64,000 nt of DNA from Flavobacterium keumense (GTDB lineage Bacteria; Bacteroidota; Bacteroidia; Flavobacteriales; Flavobacteriaceae). The stretch lies in NCBI RefSeq assembly GCF_029866485.1, contig NZ_CP092332.1, positions 496,001 to 560,000 of the forward strand, given 5' to 3'. This document shows, piece by piece, positions 53,245 through 61,824 of the stretch (positions are counted from its first letter, which is position 1; each line of letters begins with the position of its first letter). The position numbers and the translations under genes were made by a program. A model generated the notes under the pieces. That model worked only from the letters and a program-made list of their open reading frames with translations. It ran no database searches and had not been told where the DNA came from.

Positions 53245-56200
53245 TTACTTTTTCGCTTACAAAGATACTATCTGTGATTTTTCCTTGACAATTCAAATCA
53301 GTAGCAATACTAATGGTGTTTTGGCCTGAAACTAAGTCTAATGTAATTTCGTTAGTCATATACGTTTGAGTAATTCCATTAAGCGTAACGGTGTAACTCG
53401 ATGCATCACTCAAAGTATAGGTTACTTGTTTATCGTTTGTACTTATTTTGTTTGTAGCCAATAAAGGTGTTGGCTCAGTTACTTTTAACGTATAGCATTG
53501 TAAATAATTCGTTTTTCCTTGAATACTAATACAAACTTCATAGTTACCGGGCGCCAAATTTTGCACTTGATTTTTAAAACTATTAGCCGAATTCAATTCA
53601 AAACCCGTTTGACCATTTATTGTAACGGTATAAGTGTAATTTGTATTGGTTGCACTTACACTAATGGCTCCATTTTGTTGACCAACACAAGAGGTAGCTG
53701 TGGCTATAACTGCATAATTATTGGACGGTAAAACAAAAATTTCACACCCATTAAAATCGACTGTTACTCCTGTTCCCGAATTAGGACAAAGATCAATATC
53801 GTCCCTGATTCCATCTCCATCTGTGTCTGGTGCTACGGTAATTTTAATTACTGCCGATGTACTTCCTCCTGAATTAATAGCACTGATAGTATAATTAGTT
53901 TGGACAATAGATGCTGTTGGTTTACCCGAAATAATTCCGGTACTTGTACTAAAATTCAAACCCGAAGGTAAGGCTGGACTAATCGAAAATGAAGTAGCTG
54001 GATTACCTGATAATTGAGGTGTAATTGCTGCAATAGTTATTCCTTGTGTGAACAAATAATCTGTTGGATTAAATGCAATTACAGGTGGAGAATAATAAAA
54101 AGTATAAGGTGCCGAATTTACCCCACAAGCATTGGTCACAACAACATTACCACTACTATTTCCCGAAGGAAAACTAACTACAATAGTCGTGTTGGTTGCG
54201 CTTACAATAGTGCCTGCAACACCTCCTATACTTACAGTAGGTTGTTGACCTCCAACAATAAAATTAGACCCGCTAACAGACACACTATTAGGCGTTACAA
54301 CAGTTACATTGCTGATTGTTGGCACATCGTTTATGGTTAAAGTTCCTGTAGCAGAAACAGCGTTACAACCCACTATTAAATTAACTACATAAGCAAATGT
54401 TCCTGCTACTGTTGCCGAACCACCGATAGTAATTGTATTGGCAGACCAAGTTCCTGTTACACCTGATGGCAATCCTGAAAAAGTAGCTCCTGTAGCACCA
54501 ACAGTGCTATACGTAATGGGTGTAATTGGTGTATTGATACATTTTGTTTGTGTCTCGGTTCCTGCTGCCGAGGTACGTGCCATTGAAGGAATTAAACTTC
54601 CTGTATTGGCATAGACAACGGGACGAATTCTCAAATTAGCTACAGAAGTCCAAGTAGTTCCATTAGTCGAAGTATAGGACCTACTACTGTTTGTGGTTTC
54701 TTGGCCTAAACCAAAAGTATCTGTTGAGCCGGGAACTAAAACCAAAAAATAATCCGTCGTATTGGCAACCGTAACATTTAAAGAACTCAAATCAAAATAG
54801 TTCCAAGTGTTTTTTGAAATTTTAGACGCAGTAATTGGCAATGAACCTATCAATGTTCCTGGAACCCCTGCATTATTAGTTCTCAACTCAACTGTAAGAC
54901 TAGTAAGTGTGTTCCCTGTTGTGGTTTTAAAATAAACACCCCCTAGATTTCCTTCTGAGGTAGAAGTAAAACGCAATGCAGCCCTTTTAGAAGATAAATT
55001 GTATGAATAATTAGTGGAAAACCCGTAAGCTTGTTCATAATTATAGGTTGTTCTAGCCAATGGTTGACAATACGAAAAACTAGAAGCGGCTTTATACACA
55101 TCTATTTTTCCACTTCCCCAAGTATTGTTATCTGTTGTTCCCGTGAAAGACTCTTTAGTTGCTGTTGTTGTTATGGCTGTTTTAATTTGATCAAAACTAG
55201 CCGTTGGCTTTTTTTGTAATAATAACGCAACACATCCAGCCACAGCAGGAGAGGCCATACTTGTACCTTGTTCAACTTGATACAAACCATTAACTACCAT
55301 ATAGGGTGAGCTATTAGCTAACCCTGAATCAGAAGATAAACAAGAAACCACAGCTTGTCCATTGGCAGTGATATTGGGTTTTTGCACATTGTCTCGTCGG
55401 GGACCAATAGAACTAAAGCCACAGATATCATCTTGCGTACCATTAGTATAATTATATCCCGCAAATCCTGTAGATGTTCCTCCATACCAATCCATCTTTG
55501 CCATATAAGCCCCTACAGTAATTGCTTTAGTTGCAGAACCTGGTGTTCCTACCAAATAATTACTATCTCCTCCCGTTAGTGTCATGTTTAAGAAATCATC
55601 CCCTTTGGTATCTAACCATCCATCAATAGTTAATGAATTTGCGGTAGCATTGGTTAAAGAAATAGTCCAAGTACCAGAAACATCTGTAGCAGTAGTAGAT
55701 CGTGTCACATAAACCTGCACTTTTCGATCACCACTTTCAGGGTCAATATAATTTGACAAATAGACTCTTGCTTTTCCTCCAAAAACAGAAGCCCCATTAT
55801 TTGAGAGCGAACTCGATTGAGTCCCATCGGGTGCCGTTACAATAGCACTTAAGGTACTCGTATCATTTGCGTATAAAGTAAACTGAAATACATCGGTTGA
55901 AGTGCTAGCTGATGCCACTGGCACTTGCATACTAATTGCTGTACTGGCATTTCCTGCCAAAGGTATTTGTTTGTGAAGATTTTCTCCATTTTCATTACCA
56001 GAAGCCACGACTACTATACGTCCTGCTGCAGTATCTGTAAAATTATCTATGGCCCGTTCAAGAGGATCTGTTCCGTCGTGTGCACCATTCTGTGAACCGA
56101 GACTTAAATTAACCACAATAGGTTTACCCATACTTGTTGCTAAATTTTTTAAATAATCCAAGGCCAAAATTAGATTTGAAGTATCAAAAGAACCATCGCC

Positions 56201-57001
56201 TGCTTTTACGATAACAATGTCGGCATTGGGAGCTAAGCCTGCATATTTAGAACTCAAAGCTGCTCCATTTCCTGTTGCGATTCCTGCAACGTGAGTACCG
56301 TGTCCATCTATATCTTTCTCTCGAACAAACCCGGCTGGCGTTCCATCAATTTCGTCATTGATTTGAGTTTGGGTATATTCCACTCCAACGTTAAATCCTG
56401 CTGGAGCGGATTCGCCTGTTATTGGAGTTAGTGTTTGATCCCAAATTCGTAAAATTCTACTTTTAGTTTGGTCTGAAATACTTCTAAAATCAGGGTGATC
56501 CCAGTCAATTCCGGTATCAATTATAGCTACAATCACACCATCTCCTTTATAAACGGTATTGTCTAATTTCCCAGCATGTAAAAGAGCCGCACCTGTTGAG
56601 GCAACAGAAATATCATTGTTCTTCTTTAGAATTTTCGGACTGTCTACAAAATCTACCTCGGCCAAAGCTGCTACTTTCGAAATTTGATCTAAGTTAAGCC
56701 AAGCTGTAACAAATGAGTTATGAATACTTTGAACCGTAATTCCATTCGTTTTTAACACTTCGGGCGATTGGGTGTAAATAATACAATTATATCCTGATTC
56801 ATTTACCCCTGTGAATTGATTTTTTCTTCTAGATTCGGGTTTAGCAAATAAAGATGGTACGGCAGAATCTATATTTTTAGTGCGTTGTCGCTCTTTTAAA
56901 AATCGAAAAGCCGGAGCCATTTTTTCATTGTTTTGACCAAACAAAACGATTGTTATCAATAAAAAAATAGTGCTAAAAATAATATTTCTGTTACTACTCA
57001 T
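53189..57001 (-). CDS. secreted subtilisin-like (S8) multidomain protease, frameshifted at its sorting domain
   Basis: Start taken at ATG 56999-57001, which opens the signal peptide (MSSNRNIIFSTIFLLITIVLFG); the longer start is TTG. The 1270-residue product has the S8 triad Asp162 (IIDTGIDWDHPDF), His234 (DGHGTHVAG) and Ser near 580 (GTSMASPAVAG), with a long insert between His and Ser. It then has a jelly-roll region, an IPT/TIG domain, a putative-Ig domain, a thrombospondin-3-like calcium repeat (DTDGDGIRDDIDLCP) and a SprB-like domain. The type A sorting domain starts (VYPNPTRDY) but is cut after about 13 residues by a frameshift; the rest lies at 53014-53210. As read, the protease could not use T9SS normally. 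Confidence 0.88.
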   Translation of the reverse strand: MSSNRNIIFSTIFLLITIVLFGQNNEKMAPAFRFLKERQRTKNIDSAVPSLFAKPESRRKNQFTGVNESGYNCIIYTQSPEVLKTNGITVQSIHNSFVTAWLNLDQISKVAALAEVDFVDSPKILKKNNDISVASTGAALLHAGKLDNTVYKGDGVIVAIIDTGIDWDHPDFRSISDQTKSRILRIWDQTLTPITGESAPAGFNVGVEYTQTQINDEIDGTPAGFVREKDIDGHGTHVAGIATGNGAALSSKYAGLAPNADIVIVKAGDGSFDTSNLILALDYLKNLATSMGKPIVVNLSLGSQNGAHDGTDPLERAIDNFTDTAAGRIVVVASGNENGENLHKQIPLAGNASTAISMQVPVASASTSTDVFQFTLYANDTSTLSAIVTAPDGTQSSSLSNNGASVFGGKARVYLSNYIDPESGDRKVQVYVTRSTTATDVSGTWTISLTNATANSLTIDGWLDTKGDDFLNMTLTGGDSNYLVGTPGSATKAITVGAYMAKMDWYGGTSTGFAGYNYTNGTQDDICGFSSIGPRRDNVQKPNITANGQAVVSCLSSDSGLANSSPYMVVNGLYQVEQGTSMASPAVAGCVALLLQKKPTASFDQIKTAITTTATKESFTGTTDNNTWGSGKIDVYKAASSFSYCQPLARTTYNYEQAYGFSTNYSYNLSSKRAALRFTSTSEGNLGGVYFKTTTGNTLTSLTVELRTNNAGVPGTLIGSLPITASKISKNTWNYFDLSSLNVTVANTTDYFLVLVPGSTDTFGLGQETTNSSRSYTSTNGTTWTSVANLRIRPVVYANTGSLIPSMARTSAAGTETQTKCINTPITPITYSTVGATGATFSGLPSGVTGTWSANTITIGGSATVAGTFAYVVNLIVGCNAVSATGTLTINDVPTISNVTVVTPNSVSVSGSNFIVGGQQPTVSIGGVAGTIVSATNTTIVVSFPSGNSSGNVVVTNACGVNSAPYTFYYSPPVIAFNPTDYLFTQGITIAAITPQLSGNPATSFSISPALPSGLNFSTSTGIISGKPTASIVQTNYTISAINSGGSTSAVIKITVAPDTDGDGIRDDIDLCPNSGTGVTVDFNGCEIFVLPSNNYAVIATATSCVGQQNGAISVSATNTNYTYTVTINGQTGFELNSANSFKNQVQNLAPGNYEVCISIQGKTNYLQCYTLKVTEPTPLLATNKISTNDKQVTYTLSDASSYTVTLNGITQTYMTNEITLDLVSGQNTISIATDLNCQGKITDSIFVSEKVIVYPNPTRDYAHICSGIR

Positions 57002-57289
57002 GGCTTTGGAAAATTTATAAACTACCAATTGTTCTAGAGACAGCCTGATAATTTTTGTATAATAAACAGTAAATTTATGGTATTTAACTCAATTGCCTTT
57101 CAGAAAATTTAAAAAAGAAAAAGCAGATTGTCAAATAAACAATCAATCCAATAATTGAACACATTGCTTTTGATAAAATGCCTTAAGCCAGATGTAATTC
57201 TCTTAAATATTGAAACACTTAGTGTTCAATAGGCATTGCTTTATGATACCCTTTTATGTACGTTAATATCATAAAAATCAAAACAAAAA

Positions 57290-57607
57290 CTAGTCTTTTT
57301 GTGCATTCGGATTAGATATAACCAAAGAAGGCGTGCCATCTTGCAGGATACAATCCACTACAGCCCCATTCAAATATTGAATACTCATACTATCTACTAC
57401 AACCGCAAATTCATTCTCCTGAACGTGATACTTTAAAATCAAATCATCTTCATTTACCTCGTTATCAACAGTACAGGAATATTCAAACCCTTGGGCACGA
57501 CTAAGACTAACATACAATCGAAATTTAGCCTCGAGATCATTTTCTTCTTTTAAAAAAGTTATGATCTGAGCCTTAGCCTTCTCTGTAATTGTGATTGTAA
57601 TTTCCAT
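57290..57607 (-). CDS. HesB/IscA-like protein lacking the cluster-binding cysteines
   Basis: A 105-residue protein from ATG 57605-57607 (MEITITITEKAKAQIITFLKEE, in pieces MEITITITEKAK and AQIITFLKEE). The layout follows A-type Fe-S carriers: N-terminal ITEKA helix, FRLYVSLSRAQGFEYSCTVD where IscA has GGCSG-x-x-Y, AVVVDSMSIQYLNGAVVDCI where IscA has VVDxxSxxYLxGxxIDY, and ISNPNA near the end. The first ligand Cys is replaced (SRAQG) and the CGCG tail is absent, so it should not bind a cluster in the usual way. It follows the acetyltransferase gene by 7 nt. Confidence 0.7.
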   Translation of the reverse strand: MEITITITEKAKAQIITFLKEENDLEAKFRLYVSLSRAQGFEYSCTVDNEVNEDDLILKYHVQENEFAVVVDSMSIQYLNGAVVDCILQDGTPSLVISNPNAQKD

Positions 57608-57614
57608 GGTTTTG

Positions 57615-58169
57615 TTATATATTATTTCTAATAATTTGTGCAGGAACACCTCCTACAATGGTATTGTCAGGAACATCTTTAGTTACTACTGCTCCTGCCG
57701 CAACAATCGAATTTTTGCCAATTGTCACCCCTGGCAGTAGGGTAGCTCCAGCACCAATCCACGCATTTTGCTTGATTACCACTTTGGCTAAATCTAAGGA
57801 TTTGCGATTGGCGGGATCAATAGGGTGGTTTTCTGTAATAATATTCACTTTGGGGCCAATTAAAACATCGTCTTCAATAGTAATACCTCCTAAGTCTAAA
57901 AAGGAGCAACCATGATTGATGAATACATTTTCTCCTAGTGTAATGTGCTGACCAAAATTGGTGTGAAACGGAATAAATATTCTAGTAGAAGATGGTATTG
58001 GCTTGTTTATGATTTGGGATAAAACATGCCTGATTTGGGCTATTGTTGTAGCCGAATTTAATCGCGCCGAAAGTTCAATGGTGCGTTGTACAACTTCCCA
58101 TACGGCTCTCATTTCTGGATCAGTATTAGCAATAACACCTCCAGCTAACATTTTCTCAAAAACAGTCAT
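57615..58169 (-). CDS. maltose/galactoside O-acetyltransferase-like hexapeptide protein
   Basis: A 184-residue left-handed beta-helix acetyltransferase of the LacA/Maa/NodL type: N-terminal helical part (to about 60), then hexapeptide turns (GENVFINHGCSFLDLGG, IEDDVLIGPKVNI, IGAGATLLPGVTIGKNSIVAAGAVVTKDVP in pieces) and the ENHP motif with the catalytic His near 114. It ends VGGVPAQIIR, where the PAxxI motif closes the coil. It would acetylate a sugar or small alcohol with acetyl-CoA. Probably cotranscribed with the IscA-like gene. Confidence 0.9.
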   Translation of the reverse strand: MTVFEKMLAGGVIANTDPEMRAVWEVVQRTIELSARLNSATTIAQIRHVLSQIINKPIPSSTRIFIPFHTNFGQHITLGENVFINHGCSFLDLGGITIEDDVLIGPKVNIITENHPIDPANRKSLDLAKVVIKQNAWIGAGATLLPGVTIGKNSIVAAGAVVTKDVPDNTIVGGVPAQIIRNNI

Positions 58170-58230
58170 GGTTTCGATTTTTTAATGGCTAAATTTACTC
58201 ATTTCGACGACAAAACCCTACTTTTGAATT

Positions 58231-58749
58231 ATGGAACAGATCAGAATTAGAAAAATAACCTTCGAAAATCTTTTTGAACTTCAAGAAATAGGCAAAAAAA
58301 CCTTTGTCGAAACTTTCTCCTCTTCCAATACAGAGGAGAATATGAAGTTATATCTCAAAGAAGGCTTTGCTACTGAAAAACTTACTGCTGAATTACAAAA
58401 TCCGGATTCCGAATTTTATTTTGCCACATGCAACGACAAGGTAATTGGTTACTTAAAAGTAAACGTTGAACAAGCACAAACCGAACTTCAAGACAACAAA
58501 TCCCTAGAAATTGAGCGCATTTATGTGTTGAATGAATACCACGGACAAAAAATAGGACAATTACTTTTTGAAAAAGCCATTGCTATTGCAAAAAACAACC
58601 GTTGTGAATATGTGTGGTTAGGTGTTTGGGAAGAAAATCATCGCGCACTTCAGTTCTATACTAAAAACGGATTTGTAGCTTTTGACCAACATGTATTTGT
58701 TTTTGGCAATGAAGAACAAACAGACATTATGATGAAATTACAATTATAA
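58231..58749 (+). CDS. GNAT family N-acetyltransferase
   Basis: A 172-residue GNAT: IRKITFENLFELQEIGKKTF with TFSSSNTEENMKLYL, the central strand YLKVNVEQAQTEL, LEIERIYVLNEYHGQKIGQLLFEKA (QxxGxG/A-type loop, about 100-112; given in parts IERIYVLNEYHG and QKIGQLLF), and WLGVWEENHRALQFYTKNGF. The ENHRALQFYTKNGF segment is frequent in spermidine/spermine or PaiA-like acetyltransferases. Substrate not proven. It is divergent from the hexapeptide acetyltransferase gene and convergent with a small membrane protein. Confidence 0.87.
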   Translation: MEQIRIRKITFENLFELQEIGKKTFVETFSSSNTEENMKLYLKEGFATEKLTAELQNPDSEFYFATCNDKVIGYLKVNVEQAQTELQDNKSLEIERIYVLNEYHGQKIGQLLFEKAIAIAKNNRCEYVWLGVWEENHRALQFYTKNGFVAFDQHVFVFGNEEQTDIMMKLQL

Positions 58750-58756
58750 TTTCCCT

Positions 58757-58999
58757 TTATTTACTATTCCATCCAATAGCATACCCTAATAAAAGACCAG
58801 CTAGGGCCAAATGAACGATTAAAACGGCTTTTTGCCAAGTCGGTCTGTCGCTCCATTTTTGTTCTTGATCAAAAGGATCGAAAGCTAGGGCGATACCAAT
58901 AGAGGAACCCGCTTGCATATAGTCTTTGGAAAACAAGGCTTGGAACAAACCTAAAAGTAAAAATCCAATATACAGTATTTTGTTAAATGATGTTTTCAT
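58757..58999 (-). CDS. small two-helix membrane protein
   Basis: An 80-residue protein from ATG 58997-58999 (MKTSFNKILYIGFLLLGLFQ). It has two hydrophobic helices (about 7-22 and 59-76; AVLIVHLALAGLLLGYAIGW) separated by a conserved-looking polar loop with AFDPFDQEQKWSDRPTWQK. It is a probable inner-membrane protein of unknown function. It stands alone, its stop 8 nt from that of the convergent GNAT gene. Confidence 0.75.
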   Translation of the reverse strand: MKTSFNKILYIGFLLLGLFQALFSKDYMQAGSSIGIALAFDPFDQEQKWSDRPTWQKAVLIVHLALAGLLLGYAIGWNSK

Positions 59000-59068
59000 T
59001 GTTATAGATTTAAATAATTGGTTCAAATTTAGATTTGTAATTATTCTAAAAATTGTACTTTTAAGACA

Positions 59069-59884
59069 CTATTTTAATTCCCAAACTATCTTGTCGCCAT
59101 CTACTTTACTTGTCAATTTAAAAAAATCTTTAGGATTGTGATTGGTTAGTTTTCGAAATTCCTTAATTAAATAAGACTGATCATAATACCCTTCTTCATA
59201 GGTTATATCGGTAAAATTTTTCAATTCAGAACTATTGAACTTGTTAGTTAACGAATTTCGGAATCTGCTTATTCTTCGGTATTCTGTAGGGCTACACCCC
59301 ATGTATTTATTGAAATATCTTTGAAATGTTTTTAAATTAAACCCTAATTCGTTAGCAATTTCAGTAACAGCTCTTTTTTCATTACTATCATTTAACATTG
59401 AAAGTGCTTTTTGTATTGGATGTAATTCTGGAGTAGCTTCATATTGAGAAAGCAAAAAAGATTCCAAATCCGGTAAATCGGATGCTGTAAATGTGAGTTG
59501 ATTGCCAAAACTTTTCCATGTTTCATGGAGTAACTCTTGAGAAAAATGAGGTGCAATAGATTGGTAATTTTCTCGAAAAAAACGATTGATCCCTAACGGT
59601 TTAAAAATAATCGATACTTCTTGTATTTTCCCTTTGAAATCAATTAACAACGGGCTATTGTACTTTCCTAAAAGTTCAATTTGAATTCCTTTAGGTTCGC
59701 TTTCTGTAATTGTAATTTGTGGGTAATTCCTAAAAATAGTCGCCCCTTTAAAGAAAGAAAGGCCGGTATTGAAATGAGGGAAAGCAACATACCTAAAGGT
59801 TGAACTGGGCATACCTTCATATATATAGAAGCATTCAATATACTTACATAAAACAGGAGAAGAGGGGAAAAAAGTCTTTATCAC
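59069..59884 (-). CDS. AraC-family transcription regulator with DUF6597-like sensor
   Basis: A 271-residue regulator starting at GTG (59882-59884). The N-terminal sensor (about 5-130; YIECFYIYEG, FPHFNTGLSFFKGA, LGINRFFRENYQ) has the DUF6597-like pattern common in Bacteroidota. The C-terminal AraC HTH pair (about 165-262) reads AVTEIANELGFNLKTFQRYF, KYMGCSPTEYRRISRFRNS and YEEGYYDQSYLIKEFRKLT. No target is obvious; its upstream neighbour (NAD(P)H oxidoreductase) is separated by a terminator. Confidence 0.85.
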   Translation of the reverse strand: MIKTFFPSSPVLCKYIECFYIYEGMPSSTFRYVAFPHFNTGLSFFKGATIFRNYPQITITESEPKGIQIELLGKYNSPLLIDFKGKIQEVSIIFKPLGINRFFRENYQSIAPHFSQELLHETWKSFGNQLTFTASDLPDLESFLLSQYEATPELHPIQKALSMLNDSNEKRAVTEIANELGFNLKTFQRYFNKYMGCSPTEYRRISRFRNSLTNKFNSSELKNFTDITYEEGYYDQSYLIKEFRKLTNHNPKDFFKLTSKVDGDKIVWELK

Positions 59885-59955
59885 AAAAAGAGAAATTTGT
59901 TCTAAAGTTAATTAAATAAAGTAAAAAGCTGTTACATTAACTCATTAATAAACAA

Positions 59956-59983
59956 AAAAGTCCAGCATTACTGCTGGACTTTT
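59956..59983 (-). terminator. intrinsic terminator of the SDR-oxidoreductase operon
   Basis: AAAAGTCCAGCA (59956-59967) pairs perfectly with TGCTGGACTTTT (59972-59983) around loop TTAC, 64 nt after the stop at 60047 on the minus strand. Confidence 0.85.
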
Positions 59984-60050
59984 GCTCCCCCTATTGGAGA
60001 AAGTTACAATTTTGATGCGATGATAATTTACTTAACTATCAAAAAATTAA
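59982..60050. repeat. dispersed intergenic repeat, copy A
   Basis: TTGCTCCCC, then TATTG, then GAAAGTTACAA and about 25 nt later TTAACTATCA are shared, in the same order and nearly the same spacing, with 62038-62105. Both copies lie just after a hairpin. Function unknown. Confidence 0.5.
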
Positions 60051-60670
60051 ACAGATAAATTTTGTAAATAATTTGAAAATTCAATCATACAAGTGTTTTT
60101 TTGGGAGTCATCTAATCGTTTTGCTCCGTATACAATAAATGGCTCAACGGGATTTAAACCTGTTAATCCAAAAGTTCCAATAAACAAATGTTTAAAAATA
60201 TCTATTATTGTTCCTCTATTATCCTCCGTCCATGCCATTTCAGGAGCGCCTGTTGTAGTAGAAACTAATATTCTTTTGCCTTTCAATGCTTGTGCTCCTC
60301 CATAAGCCCAACCCATAGAAAACACTCGGTCGATGTACCCTTTTAATAGACCCGGCATACTATACCACCATAAAGGGAATTGGAATATAATTAAATCAGC
60401 ATCCTGTAATAATTGTTGCTCTCTTTTAATGTCGTCTACAAAGTTTCCGTTTTGTAATGCATGAGCTTGTTCAAATTGTAAATCAAAATAATTTGGGTTT
60501 GCTAAATAGGTAAAATCATCTTTATCAGCTGAAGCCTTAAAATTTATTTGATATAAATCACTTATGCTGTAATTTATATTGTTTTCCTTAAAAAAATCAA
60601 TCGCAGTTGTTCTTAATTGACCATTAAATGAATCCAAATTAGGATGTGCAAATACAAGGTGAACTTTCAT
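60047..60670 (-). CDS. flavodoxin-like NAD(P)H:quinone oxidoreductase
   Basis: A 207-residue flavoprotein of the NQO1/KefF-type flavodoxin fold: MKVHLVFAHPNLDSFNGQL binds the FMN/FAD phosphate, ADLIIFQFPLWWYSMPGLLKGYIDRVF (in parts ADLIIFQFPLWW and SMPGLLKGYIDRVF) is the diagnostic active-site strand and helix, and KRILVSTTTGAPE follows. It should reduce quinones or other electrophiles by two electrons. The gene starts 2 nt after the SDR stop, so the two form an operon divergent from an HxlR regulator, a common electrophile-response arrangement. Confidence 0.9.
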   Translation of the reverse strand: MKVHLVFAHPNLDSFNGQLRTTAIDFFKENNINYSISDLYQINFKASADKDDFTYLANPNYFDLQFEQAHALQNGNFVDDIKREQQLLQDADLIIFQFPLWWYSMPGLLKGYIDRVFSMGWAYGGAQALKGKRILVSTTTGAPEMAWTEDNRGTIIDIFKHLFIGTFGLTGLNPVEPFIVYGAKRLDDSQKNTCMIEFSNYLQNLSV

Positions 60671-60672
60671 AA

Positions 60673-61317
60673 TTAATAGGTTATTTCAACTTCGTTTCTA
60701 GATTCATTTAACTCCCAGAATTTGGTCGCCAAAATGGTTGGATTATGTGTAGCACTATCTTCTGAAATCATGTTGCAAATTGTAACTGATCCAACGTATA
60801 TTTCCTTTTCTTTCAAAGCATCATTCAATTGAAAAGTTAAGTTTCTAATACCGGCTTTCCCTAATGAAATACTAGACATGCCTGAATAAGGGTAATTGGC
60901 AGTGCCACCACCAGTTAATAAAACAGAACCTTTGTTTTCTGCTAAGGTTGGAAGTAAATATTTGACTGCTGTTAACGCATTTGCAACACTAATTTTAAAA
61001 CCATTTGTCAACGTTTCTGCAGTTTCTTCTAAAACAGGAACCATTCTGTAATCAACCGCATTGTATTGCAGTATATTCACATTAGACATGTTGTCTTTTA
61101 ATTTTTCTAAAGCAGTAATTAGTTCATTTTCATTTGAGACATCTGCAGTAGCATACAAAGATTCAATGTTTTCAGTTGCAAGTTCTGATTGATAAGCTTT
61201 TAAATTCTGTTCATTTCTACTAATCATCCCAACTTGATAGCCTTCTGAACCAAATTTTTTTGCAATTCCTAAACTCAATCCTTTACCCATTCCAATAATA
61301 ATTATTCCTTTTTTCAT
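60673..61317 (-). CDS. SDR-fold NAD(P)-binding protein
   Basis: A 214-residue Rossmann protein: IIIGMGKGLSLGIAKKFG (glycine loop GMGKGLSLG), ISRNEQNL for NADP selectivity, and LQYNAVDY where SDRs have NNAG. The SLLTGGG strand is present, but the catalytic Tyr-x-x-x-Lys is not in its usual form; the equivalent place reads SGMSSISLGKAGIRN, keeping Lys but not Tyr. It may be an atypical SDR. First gene of the operon with the flavodoxin-like reductase, divergent from the HxlR gene. Confidence 0.82.
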   Translation of the reverse strand: MKKGIIIIGMGKGLSLGIAKKFGSEGYQVGMISRNEQNLKAYQSELATENIESLYATADVSNENELITALEKLKDNMSNVNILQYNAVDYRMVPVLEETAETLTNGFKISVANALTAVKYLLPTLAENKGSVLLTGGGTANYPYSGMSSISLGKAGIRNLTFQLNDALKEKEIYVGSVTICNMISEDSATHNPTILATKFWELNESRNEVEITY

Positions 61318-61326
61318 ATTTATTTT

Positions 61327-61375
61327 TATATTTGTTTCACAAAGAAACTAATATTGTTTTATAATTGAAACTAAT
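61327..61375. promoter_or_regulatory. divergent promoter with direct and inverted repeats (probable HxlR operator)
   Basis: TATATTTG (61327-61334) is a plus-strand -7 box for the HxlR gene. GTTTC (61334-61338) and GAAAC (61344-61348) form an inverted repeat, and GAAACTAAT occurs twice (61344-61352 and 61367-61375), 23 nt apart, about two helical turns. The second copy covers the HxlR start codon. Confidence 0.5.
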
Positions 61376-61766
61376 GGATAAAAATACAAGTAACCTAGAG
61401 GTAACCAATATATCTTTCACAAAATTTATTTCTAATCCATACGATTGTCCGGTAACGCGAACTATGTCTTTTATAGGAGGTAAATGGAAACCTATCATTT
61501 TGTATTGTTTGTCACAACAAACTATGCGGTATGGAAAATTAAGATTTTATATTCCCGCCATATCAAGCAAGGTGTTAACACAGGAGCTTAAAGAACTCGA
61601 ATTTCTGGGTTTAATAGACCGGCAAGTTTTTAAAGAACTTCCCCCTAGAGTTGAATACACTTTGACTAAAACGGGTGAATCTCTAAAGCCGGTCTTGAAA
61701 GTACTTTGTGATTGGGGGAAATCAACAGGGATTGAATTGGAAAAAGTTAAAACTAAAGTTATTTGA
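61374..61766 (+). CDS. HxlR-family winged-helix regulator
   Basis: From ATG 61374 the product has 130 residues; a TTG three codons earlier is less likely. It has the HxlR hallmark: YDCPVTRTMSFIGGKWKPII near the N-terminus with the conserved Cys, then RFYIPAISSKVLTQELKELE (recognition helix) and the wing PPRVEYTLTKTGESLKPVL. In several family members the N-terminal Cys senses electrophiles or oxidants. Divergent from the SDR and quinone-reductase operon, it is the obvious candidate regulator of that operon. Confidence 0.92.
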   Translation: MDKNTSNLEVTNISFTKFISNPYDCPVTRTMSFIGGKWKPIILYCLSQQTMRYGKLRFYIPAISSKVLTQELKELEFLGLIDRQVFKELPPRVEYTLTKTGESLKPVLKVLCDWGKSTGIELEKVKTKVI

Positions 61767-61779
61767 AATAAAAAATAAA

Positions 61780-61807
61780 AAAACCCGACACTTTCGTATC
61801 GGGTTTT
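61780..61807 (+). terminator. intrinsic terminator of the HxlR gene
   Basis: AAAACCCGA (61780-61788) pairs with TCGGGTTTT (61799-61807), followed by GTTTTG, 14 nt past the stop at 61766. Confidence 0.8.
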
Positions 61808-61824
61808 GTTTTGCTCCCGATATT

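Noticed and set aside
57177..57237. AATGCCT/AGGCATT inverted repeat upstream of the IscA-like and subtilase genes
   Set aside because: Arms are only 7 nt with a 47-nt loop; not distinguishable from chance in AT-rich DNA.
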